From NCBI GenBank assembly GCA_903868545.1, contig CAIPVR010000109.1:1-41325 (forward strand): 41,325 nt of DNA, written 5' to 3'. A model generated the notes under the pieces. That model saw only the letters and a list, made by a program, of their open reading frames with translations, did no database searches and was not told the origin of the DNA. This DNA is from an uncultured Actinomycetes bacterium (GTDB lineage: Bacteria > Actinomycetota > Acidimicrobiia > Acidimicrobiales > Microtrichaceae). A program made the position numbers and the translations under genes. Shown in pieces: positions 25,063 through 31,333 of this stretch (its first letter is position 1; every line of letters begins with the position of its first letter).

Positions 25063-25820
25063 CCCGCCAGCCGCCCGGCGTCGTCGGTGGTGGCCGTACC
25101 GCCGCGCCGTTGCGGCACGACCGACAGTCGCGGGCGGGCGTCGGCGGGTCCCTCGCTGCGGCCCGGGCCCTCGTCCGACGCAGCCCCGGGACGGGGCCAG
25201 CCACGCCGGGTGGCCAGGAGCCACACCAGCACCAGGCCGGCCACCTCGAGGAGATGGCTCATCTCGGCGAGCGGGAAGGCCTCGCCGTTGGCCACGTCGA
25301 GGACCGCGAACACCACCATCCCGACCGCCAGCACCGCGGTGAAGGGCACCAGCGCGCGGGCGCGGGCGGGGCGGGCGGCCACGACGAGCAGGGTCACCCC
25401 GTAGGCGGCCTCGAAGATGCCGAGGTGGTGGGCGAGGTGGCCGTGGTGCGGATCGTTCGACAGGAGCACCTCGGGCACGGCGGTGACCAGGTAGCCGAGC
25501 GCCACCACGGCGAGGAGGCCTCGCAGGACCCACCACACCCCGGCCCGGTCGACCTGCGCCGCCCGGGCCGCCACCCGTTCCGGGAGGCCCGGCGCTCCGG
25601 CGAGACGGTCGAGGTCGTCGGCCACCCGGCGGCACGACGGGCAGGTGTCGAGGTGTCGGCGAACCTCCGCCCGCGCCAACCCGGGTTCCTCACCGTCGAG
25701 TGCCGCCGACAGGGCAGCCCTCACCTCCTCGCAGTCCGGTCGCCGTGTCTCCATGTCCTCCCGGTCGTGCGGGGATGCCGTCTGGTTCCCGTGTGCGTCG
25801 GACTCGTGCACGGTCGACAT
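25059..25820 (-). CDS. zinc-finger (zf-HC2) membrane anti-sigma factor candidate
   Basis: 253 aa. The N-terminal anti-sigma zinc finger is Cys30 plus H56-x3-C60-x2-C63 (HLDTCPSC). Four predicted TM helices follow (WWVLRGLLAVVALGYLV, LGIFEAAYGVTLLVV, FTAVLAVGMVVFAVL, EVAGLVLVWLLA). A His cluster (PHHGHLAHH, 124-132) lies between TM1 and TM2, on a loop that could sense metal. It is divergent from the SigC-like gene, 74 bp apart, and its stop overlaps the start of the PepSY gene. Regulation of that sigma factor is inferred from this arrangement. METRRPD at 25754 is an alternative start. Confidence 0.8.
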   Translation of the reverse strand: MSTVHESDAHGNQTASPHDREDMETRRPDCEEVRAALSAALDGEEPGLARAEVRRHLDTCPSCRRVADDLDRLAGAPGLPERVAARAAQVDRAGVWWVLRGLLAVVALGYLVTAVPEVLLSNDPHHGHLAHHLGIFEAAYGVTLLVVAARPARARALVPFTAVLAVGMVVFAVLDVANGEAFPLAEMSHLLEVAGLVLVWLLATRRGWPRPGAASDEGPGRSEGPADARPRLSVVPQRRGGTATTDDAGRLAG

Positions 25821-25827
25821 GCCCGAC

Positions 25828-25856
25828 CCGGCCGGAGTTGCAGGGGCTCCGGTCGG
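25828..25856. promoter_or_regulatory. inverted repeat in the sigma/anti-sigma divergent region
   Basis: Ten-base arms CCGGCCGGAG (25828-25837) and CTCCGGTCGG (25847-25856) are complementary apart from one G-T position, with a 9-nt spacer. It sits midway between the two divergent genes and is a candidate operator or RNA hairpin. Confidence 0.35.
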
Positions 25857-25874
25857 CTCGGGCAGAATGGCCGG

Positions 25875-25898
25875 GTGCGTGCGACGCCCCGCCGATGA
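25875..25898 (+). other. possible leaderless seven-codon ORF overlapping the sigC start
   Basis: CAGAAT (25863-25868) ends 6 nt before GTG 25875, which opens MRATPRR and stops at TGA 25896-25898. That stop overlaps the sigC ATG (25895-25897) as ATGA. The layout matches leaderless short ORFs coupled to downstream genes in mycobacteria. The hexamer has C in place of the first T, so this is tentative. Confidence 0.3.
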
Positions 25899-26422
25899 GC
25901 GACCGCCTGACGCTCCTCGCCCTCGCGGCCGCCGAGGGTGACGACCGGGCCCTCGCCGACCTGGTCCGCCTGACCCAGGACCGGGTGCAGCGGTTGTGCG
26001 CGCACCTCGGCTCCCCGGCCGATGCGGACGACCTCGCCCAGGAGACCTACCTGCGCGCCCTCCGCACGCTGCCCCGGTTCCGGGCCGACGCGCCGGTGGA
26101 GGTGTGGCTGCTGTCGATCGCCCGGCACGTGTGCGCCGACCACGTACGCCGCAAGGTCCGGCGCAGCGAGATCGACCGTCGGGTCCGTCCTCGCGAGCGC
26201 GTGGCGACGCCCGACCACTCCGGCGAGTTGTGGGACCTCGTCGGTGGGCTGGACCACGAGCAGCGCGAGGCGTTCGTGCTGACGCAGTTCCTCGGCCTGA
26301 CCTACCAAGAGGCGGCCGACGTGTGCGGCTGCCCCGTCGGCACCATCCGCAGTCGCGTGGCCCGCGCCCGGATGGCGCTCCTGGCCCAGCTCGCGGCCAC
26401 GGATCGCGACGTCACGGCCTGA
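25895..26422 (+). CDS. sigC: ECF RNA polymerase sigma factor, SigC-like
   Basis: 175 aa ECF sigma factor. Region 2 carries DADDLAQETYLRALRTLPRF and WLLSIARHVCADHVRRKVRR; region 4 carries DHEQREAFVLTQFLGLTYQE and VCGCPVGTIRSRVARAR. The ADDL-QETFLRA, WLLAIARHVVADHIR and VCGCPVGTIRSRVARAR blocks match M. tuberculosis SigC as I remember it. SigC-type factors in mycobacteria and corynebacteria have been connected with copper supply and cytochrome oxidase status. ATG 25895 is the family start and no clear ribosome site precedes it. The divergent zinc-finger membrane gene is its probable anti-sigma factor. Confidence 0.88.
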   Translation: MSDRLTLLALAAAEGDDRALADLVRLTQDRVQRLCAHLGSPADADDLAQETYLRALRTLPRFRADAPVEVWLLSIARHVCADHVRRKVRRSEIDRRVRPRERVATPDHSGELWDLVGGLDHEQREAFVLTQFLGLTYQEAADVCGCPVGTIRSRVARARMALLAQLAATDRDVTA

Positions 26423-26439
26423 CTGATCCTGCTCGGTGC

Positions 26440-26760
26440 CCGGGCGGTCAGGCCGGGTCGGGTGTCGGTCGGCTGGTCGGCCGGCCCGTTGGGCGGGAAG
26501 CGTGCGGCCGGCGGGTGTGGTGATGGCGAAGCCCCAGTGGGGGTGGGGTTCGATGTTCCAGCCGGCGCGGTGCATGGTGCGGTGGATGGTGCTGTGGTGG
26601 TATCAGCAGAGCGGGGCGAGGTGGTCGAGGTCGGTGGTGACGCCCGGGGAACCCGGATTCCCCGGACCCCCCGGATCCCCCGGGTCCATCGGGTTCCCCG
26701 AGCGGCATCACATCGAACGTGTGTCGTCCTCGCAACACCCCGTGACACCCCGTCCGGCAG
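26440..26760 (-). pseudogene. HNH endonuclease (DUF222-type) C-terminal remnant
   Basis: Read on the minus strand, one frame gives GVTTDLDHLAPLC, a TGA stop, YHHSTIHRTMHRAGWNIE and WGFAITTPAGRTLPAQ. This is the HNH tail of actinobacterial DUF222/HNH proteins, normally written TDLDxLxxLCxxHHxxxH. The stop replaces the residue after the Cys. Upstream, a different frame gives RGRHTFDVMPLGEP, so there is also a frameshift, located in the 9-bp minisatellite. No N-terminal part exists because the SDR gene follows at once. It is clearly broken, probably left from a lost repetitive HNH gene. Apart from this remnant the 26423-26764 gap shows no gene. Confidence 0.65.
26643..26700. repeat. 9-bp imperfect minisatellite with nested palindrome
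   Basis: Six degenerate copies of a CCCGGAtCC-like 9-mer start at 26643, 26652, 26661, 26670, 26679 and 26688. They also form a perfect 11-bp inverted repeat (CGGGGAACCCG at 26645-26655, complement at 26690-26700) with an inner GGACCC/GGGTCC pair. The array lies inside the HNH remnant and would encode a Gly-rich tract on the minus strand. Confidence 0.8.
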
Positions 26761-26764
26761 TGCC

Positions 26765-27547
26765 TCAGGCCCACCCCCCGGCGAACGAGAGGTACTGCCC
26801 GGTGGCGAAGCCGCTGGTGCCGTCGAGGAACACGCCGCACATCGCGGCGAACTCCTCCATGCCACCGAGACGGCGCATCGGCACCTGCGCCTCCACCCTG
26901 GCCCGCACCTCCGGATCGGTGGCGCCGGTGGCGGCGAGGAATCCGGGGAAGTCCATGAAGTTCGTGCCGATGGCGTTCACCTGCACGCCGTGGCGGGCCA
27001 CCTCGTCGGCCACGTTGCGCACGAGGTGGGTGGCCCCGGCGCGGGCCGCCGAGTAGAGCGGCGCCCCCGGGGTGGGTCGGGCCGCGCTGGCGCTCGTGAT
27101 CACCAGCACCTGTCCGGCGCGGCGTTCCACCATGTGCGGGACCACGGCCTTGAGGAAGAGGTAGGGCGCCTCCATGCAGCCGCGTTCCACCCGACGGAGG
27201 TCGTCCAACGAGGAGTCGAGGAACCTTCCCACCACGATGGCCCCGCTGAACGCGGCCGCCGCGTCCAGTCGTCCGAACCGGGCCAGACCGGCGGCCACCA
27301 GGCGCTCGGAGTTGCCCTCCTGCGCCGGGTTGCCCACGCCCTCCACGACCTCCACTGCGGCACCGCGCGCCTCGAGGTCCTCCACGAGACCGGGCGCGGG
27401 GTCGCCGATGACGAGGTCGTGGCCGCGGCCGGCCAGCAGCCGGGCCAGTGCCGGGCCGACGTAGTCGTCCGCCGCGTGGACCAGCGCGACCCGCCGGTCG
27501 TCGGCCGAACCCCCGTGCGTGGCCGTCACCTCGTGCGTGGCCGTCAT
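26765..27547 (-). CDS. short-chain dehydrogenase-like protein with degenerate catalytic motifs
   Basis: 260 aa SDR fold. The active-site region reads ITSASAARPTPGAPLYSAARAG: Ser and Tyr165 are present, but the expected Lys four residues after Tyr is Arg169. The N-terminal TGxxxGxG is replaced by HAADDYVGPA and the NNAG motif by AFSG. VNAIGTNFMDFPGFL and the C-terminal GFATGQYLSFAGGWA are normal for classical SDRs. It may bind NAD(P) weakly or act without redox chemistry. ATG 27547 overlaps the stop of the DinB-like gene (ATGA), so the two are co-translated. Confidence 0.85.
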   Translation of the reverse strand: MTATHEVTATHGGSADDRRVALVHAADDYVGPALARLLAGRGHDLVIGDPAPGLVEDLEARGAAVEVVEGVGNPAQEGNSERLVAAGLARFGRLDAAAAFSGAIVVGRFLDSSLDDLRRVERGCMEAPYLFLKAVVPHMVERRAGQVLVITSASAARPTPGAPLYSAARAGATHLVRNVADEVARHGVQVNAIGTNFMDFPGFLAATGATDPEVRARVEAQVPMRRLGGMEEFAAMCGVFLDGTSGFATGQYLSFAGGWA

Positions 27548-28110
27548 GACGTCATCCCTCCCAGTCCCACGAAACCGCGGTTCAGCTCGATCTCGCCCAT
27601 GTGGCGGAGCCCGTGCTGGTACATCCAGCACTCGATCCCGTCGAGCCGGGTGATCCCCTGCTCCCCCGCCACCCGGGCCGAGTAGGTGTTGGCCACCACC
27701 GGTGGCAGTGGCCGGGGGACGAGGAGCTGGGTGAGGTCCGCCGGGTCCAGCGAGGCGAGCCAGTCCTCGGTGCGGGTGAAGACGGCCGCGATGTACTCGC
27801 ACAACGCGGCGTAGTCGCCCACCCGCTGCCCCATCATCTCCTCGACCGTGCGCTCCTTGCCGTGGTCGTCGATCGCCATGTTGACGCGTGCCTGCCACCC
27901 GTCACCCCACAGCGGCGGCTCCCCGGCGAGGACCATGAACGCCGCGTCCTCCATGTTCGGGTAGTGGAAGAGCGAGAACGCGATGGGCAGCACCCCGTCA
28001 CGCTCCACGTGGTTCACGTGCTCGAGGTCCATCGTGGCGGTGGCGTCCTCGTAGAGGGAGTGCATGGCCCGCATGCGCCGTCGCAGCGAGTCCAGGATCA
28101 GTTCGTCCAC
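27544..28110 (-). CDS. DinB/YfiT-like four-helix metal-binding protein
   Basis: 188 aa. The predicted all-helical layout and the histidines in LEHVNHVERDG and YQHGLRHMGEIELNRG fit the DinB superfamily His triad, which binds a divalent metal. Family members include thiol-dependent transferases and hydrolases using mycothiol or bacillithiol, so a mycothiol-linked reaction is possible. GTG 28110 follows GGGGGACC. It is the first gene of a two-gene operon with the SDR-like protein and is divergent from the SnoaL-like gene. A TAGCAT at 28203-28198 is a weak candidate -10. The family is fairly sure, the activity is not. Confidence 0.7.
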   Translation of the reverse strand: MDELILDSLRRRMRAMHSLYEDATATMDLEHVNHVERDGVLPIAFSLFHYPNMEDAAFMVLAGEPPLWGDGWQARVNMAIDDHGKERTVEEMMGQRVGDYAALCEYIAAVFTRTEDWLASLDPADLTQLLVPRPLPPVVANTYSARVAGEQGITRLDGIECWMYQHGLRHMGEIELNRGFVGLGGMTS

Positions 28111-28230
28111 GTGGTCCCCCGGTGGTGGGCCGGGCGGGCACGGGGCGGCGGCGTCCGGCCGCCACCCGACCCGCCGGGCAGGGAAGTTGCAGTACCGATG
28201 CTAGTTGTTCGGCCCGACCGGCGGCGGCGG

Positions 28231-28236
28231 TACCCT
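28231..28236 (+). promoter_or_regulatory. -10 hexamer (TACCCT), leaderless promoter
   Basis: TACCCT ends 8 nt before GTG 28245 of the SnoaL-like gene and would drive the downstream CoA ligase as well. Confidence 0.5.
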
Positions 28237-28244
28237 GACCGACC

Positions 28245-28649
28245 GTGGGTGACCCGGGGGCGCAGGACGAGCTGGCCATCCGGGACCTCGTCGCCCGGGC
28301 GTCCCGCCTGGCCGACGCCGACGACGTGGAGGCCTACGTCGCACTGTTCACCTCCGACGCGTCCTGGGAGTTGCCGGGAGGCGGGCGGCACGGGCACGAC
28401 GACATCCGGGCCGGAGCGATCGAACGGCGGGCCGACGGGACGGTGGGCCCCGGCACGGCCACCCGCCACACGGTGGGCACCGTGGTGGTGCGCGTCGACG
28501 GCGACCACGCCACCGCCGAGTCGACGTGGCAGTTCTTCACCCACACCACCACCACCCCGACGCTCGCCCGCTTGGGCACCTACCACGACCAGTTCGTGCG
28601 CACGCCCGACGGCTGGCGCATCCGGCGCCGCACGATCGAGTTCGGCTGA
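28245..28649 (+). CDS. SnoaL-like / NTF2-family protein
   Basis: 134 aa single-domain alpha+beta barrel protein. LAIRDLVARASRLADADDVEAYVALFTSDASWELPG is the usual N-terminal pattern of SnoaL_4-like proteins (steroid isomerase and ring-hydroxylating dioxygenase beta-like fold), and the chain ends with FVRTPDGWRIRRRTIEF. Such proteins isomerise, dehydrate or hydroxylate small hydrophobic molecules. GTG 28245 is supported by the leaderless -10. The CoA-ligase gene begins 17 bp downstream, so both probably act on the same substrate. Confidence 0.85.
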   Translation: MGDPGAQDELAIRDLVARASRLADADDVEAYVALFTSDASWELPGGGRHGHDDIRAGAIERRADGTVGPGTATRHTVGTVVVRVDGDHATAESTWQFFTHTTTTPTLARLGTYHDQFVRTPDGWRIRRRTIEFG

Positions 28650-28666
28650 CCTCCCGAGGAGCACCC

Positions 28667-30271
28667 ATGACCACCTGGCAGACCATCCCCGAGCTGGTCC
28701 TCGACAGCTGCTCCCGCCACGCCGACCGCGACGCCCTGGTCGACGGCGACGTGCACCTGACCCACGCCGCGTACCTCGACCGCATCCGACGGGCCGCCGC
28801 GGCGCTGATCGCGATTGGGGTGCGCACCGGTGACCGGGTGGCCGTGTGGGCGCCGAACTGCTGGGAGTGGCCGGTGGTGGCACTCGGCGCGCACCTCGCG
28901 GGCGCCGTGGTGGTGCCGGTCAACACCCGCTACAAGGGCGCCGAGGCGGACCAGCTCCTCGCCCGGTCGGGCGCTCGGGTGCTCTTCACGGTGACGGACT
29001 TCCTCGACACGGACTACGTGTCGCTCCTCCTGGACCGGCCCGCCGGGGAGCGGGCCGACCTCCCCGAGCTCGAGCAGATCGTGGTGCTGCGCGGCGCCGC
29101 CCGTGAGGGCACCGTCGACCTTGCGTCCTTCCTCGACGGTGGCGCCGCCGTCACCGACGCCGAGGTGGACGAGCGGGCCCGCTCGGTGGGCCCCGACGAC
29201 CTGTGCCACCTGATGTTCACCTCCGGCACCACCGGCACCCCCAAGGCGGTGATGCTCGCCCACGGGCCGGTGGTCCGCGCCTACGACAGCTGGGCCGCCC
29301 TCGTGGGGCTGCGGGCCGACGACCGCTACCTGATCATCAACCCCTACTTCCACAGCTTCGGGTTCAACGCGGGCGTGCTGGCGTGCCTCACCCGCGGGGC
29401 GCTCAACCTGCCGCAGGCCACCTTCGACGTGCCCGAGGTGATGCGGCGTGTGGCCGCCGAGGGCATCACGGCCCTCCCCGGTCCGCCGGCGATCTACCAG
29501 ACGATCCTGAACCACCCGGACCTCGCGGAGTTCGACCTGTCGAGCCTGCGCCTGGCGGTCACCGGTGCAGCGGCGATCCCGGTCGAACTGGTGGTGCGGA
29601 TGCGGGAGGTGCTCGGCTTCGACACCGTCGTCACCGCCTACGGCCTCACGGAGGCCTCGGGCATCGCCACCGTGTGCGACCACGACGACGACCCGGAGAC
29701 GATCGCCACCACCTCCGGCAAGGCGATCCCCGACGTGGAGGTCGTGGTGGTCGGCCCCGACGGCACCGAGGTCACGAGGGGCGAACCGGGCGAGGTGCTG
29801 GTGCGTGGCTACAACGTGATGCGTGGCTACTTCGGTGACCCGGAGGCGACCGCCGAGGCGGTCGACGGGAACGGGTGGCTGCACACCGGCGACATCGGGG
29901 TGATGGACGAGCGCGGCTACCTGCGCATCACCGACCGCCTCAAGGACATGTTCATCGTGGGCGGCTTCAATGCCTACCCGGCCGAGATCGAGGCCCTGCT
30001 CGGCACGCACCCCCAGGTGGCGCAGGCCGCGGTGATCGGCGTGCCCGACGAGCGGCTCGGGGAGGTGGGGATGGCGTTCGTGGTGTCCGCCGCGGGCACA
30101 GAGCCCGACCCCGACGAGGTGGTGGCGTGGTGCCGCGAGCGGATGGCCAACTTCAAGGTGCCCCGGCGGGTGGAGGTGCTCGACGCCCTGCCGCTGGTGG
30201 CGGCCGGCAAGGTGGACAAGAACGCCCTGCGGACCCTCGCCGCCACCCCACCCCCACGATCCGGCGAATAG
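28667..30271 (+). CDS. acyl-CoA ligase, FadD3-like AMP-binding enzyme
   Basis: 534 aa adenylate-forming ligase that activates a carboxylic acid to its CoA thioester with ATP. The P-loop MFTSGTTGTPK is near 183-193. INPYFHSFGFNAGVLACL, PGPPAIYQTILNHP and TAYGLTEASGIATVC follow, then LHTGDIG, ITDRLKDMFIVGGFNAYPAEIE and the terminal catalytic Lys in PLVAAGKVDKNALR. The phrases YFHSFG, PGPPAIYQ and LSSLRLAVTGAA closely resemble mycobacterial FadD3, the CoA ligase for the steroid C/D-ring propionate. That specificity is an inference. GAGGA precedes ATG 28667. The following 30272-30384 gap shows no clear element. Confidence 0.9.
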   Translation: MTTWQTIPELVLDSCSRHADRDALVDGDVHLTHAAYLDRIRRAAAALIAIGVRTGDRVAVWAPNCWEWPVVALGAHLAGAVVVPVNTRYKGAEADQLLARSGARVLFTVTDFLDTDYVSLLLDRPAGERADLPELEQIVVLRGAAREGTVDLASFLDGGAAVTDAEVDERARSVGPDDLCHLMFTSGTTGTPKAVMLAHGPVVRAYDSWAALVGLRADDRYLIINPYFHSFGFNAGVLACLTRGALNLPQATFDVPEVMRRVAAEGITALPGPPAIYQTILNHPDLAEFDLSSLRLAVTGAAAIPVELVVRMREVLGFDTVVTAYGLTEASGIATVCDHDDDPETIATTSGKAIPDVEVVVVGPDGTEVTRGEPGEVLVRGYNVMRGYFGDPEATAEAVDGNGWLHTGDIGVMDERGYLRITDRLKDMFIVGGFNAYPAEIEALLGTHPQVAQAAVIGVPDERLGEVGMAFVVSAAGTEPDPDEVVAWCRERMANFKVPRRVEVLDALPLVAAGKVDKNALRTLAATPPPRSGE

Positions 30272-30384
30272 GGGTCCTCCGGGCGCTCTCCGGCACCCCA
30301 ACCGCCGAAGTCCGCGGCTTGGTGCGACCTGGTGCGGCCCGGACCGCCCGCCAGCCGCGTCAACAACCTGGCAGGGCACAACAG

Positions 30385-31266
30385 CTAGGCCGGCGCCGGT
30401 AGCACCTCGGCGCCGAACGCCTCGAGCGTCGCCGGCGGCGCGAAGTCGGTGAACCACCCGTAGACCCGTTCGACGCCACGCTCCCCGAGCGCGGCGAGCT
30501 GCTCCGCGATCTCCGCCCCGCCGCCCACGAGTCGCATCGAGTTGCGCATCCAGCCGAACCGCTGCTCGGCGAGGCCCACGACCGCGTCCCGGTCGGCACC
30601 CCGGGGGACGAACGTGACCCCCACCTGGACCGACACCCGGGCCGCGCCCGCGGCGGGGCGGAGCTCCTCGATCCGGTCCAGCTGGTGCACGGGGAGGTTC
30701 CACCAGTCGGCGTGCCGGGCCACCAGCGCCATGGTCCGCGGGCCCGTGCCGCCGATCGTGACGGGGATCCGGCGGGTGGGGACGGGCAGCTGCGTCGCAC
30801 CGGCACCGCACCCCGTGGCCCCCGCCACCTCCTCGCTCACCGGCTCGCCCGACCACAGGGCCTCCAGCAGCTCGAGCGTGCGGCCGAGACGCTCGATGCG
30901 GCTCCCGGCAGTGCCGGCCTCCAGACCGAAGACCTCCAGTTCGTCCGGCACCGAGCCGGAACCCAGCCCCAGCTCGAATCGGCCGCCGGAGGCGTGGTCG
31001 AGGGTGACCACCTGCCGGGCCAGCACCGCCGGGTGGCGGAACGCGTCGCAGAGCACCAGGTGGCCGATCGAGAGACGCTCGGTCCGCGCCGCCAGCCAGG
31101 TGGCCGTGGTCATGGCCTCCCACATGGGCTTGTCCTCCGCCATGGGCGGCACCAGGTGGTCCATCAGCGCGATGCCGTCGAGCCCGGCGGACTCCGCGGC
31201 GCGCGCCCGGACCACGAGGTCGTCGAGGGACAGCCGCATCTGCGGCAGGAAGAGGTGGAACTCCAT
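30385..31266 (-). CDS. LLM-class oxidoreductase, probably F420-dependent
   Basis: 293 aa luciferase-like (alpha/beta)8-barrel protein. MEFHLFLPQMRLSLDDLVVRARAAESAGLDGIALMDHL is the standard N-terminus. LAARTERLSIGHLVLCDAFRHPAVLARQVVTLDHASGGRFELGLGSG and IPVTIGGTGPRTMALVARHADWWN are typical of the F420-binding subgroup. It would oxidise or reduce a small organic substrate with F420 (or flavin). ATG 31266 has CAGGAT 6 nt upstream, close to the leaderless pattern. It is flanked by the CoA ligase (convergent) and the CoA-transferase (divergent), suggesting a shared pathway. Confidence 0.9.
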   Translation of the reverse strand: MEFHLFLPQMRLSLDDLVVRARAAESAGLDGIALMDHLVPPMAEDKPMWEAMTTATWLAARTERLSIGHLVLCDAFRHPAVLARQVVTLDHASGGRFELGLGSGSVPDELEVFGLEAGTAGSRIERLGRTLELLEALWSGEPVSEEVAGATGCGAGATQLPVPTRRIPVTIGGTGPRTMALVARHADWWNLPVHQLDRIEELRPAAGAARVSVQVGVTFVPRGADRDAVVGLAEQRFGWMRNSMRLVGGGAEIAEQLAALGERGVERVYGWFTDFAPPATLEAFGAEVLPAPA

Positions 31267-31300
31267 CCCGCCATCCTGCCGGGTCGGCGGCGCCGGACGG

Positions 31301-31306
31301 TACCCT
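31301..31306 (+). promoter_or_regulatory. -10 hexamer (TACCCT) for the CoA-transferase
   Basis: TACCCT lies 27 nt before ATG 31334, whose leader has GAGGAGG. This is a leadered promoter in the 67-bp divergent gap. Confidence 0.4.
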
Positions 31307-31333
31307 CCCGGTTCCCGCCACGAGGAGGACCCC

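Noticed and set aside
28180-28215. Operator in the slightly AT-richer patch between the DinB-like and SnoaL-like genes
   Set aside because: I see two AGTTG direct repeats about 17 nt apart and a TAGCAT hexamer, but no convincing palindrome and no match to KstR-type sites.
30272-30384. Terminator or small RNA between the CoA ligase and LLM genes
   Set aside because: Only short weak complementarities and a partial direct repeat (TGGTGCG) are visible, not enough for a call.
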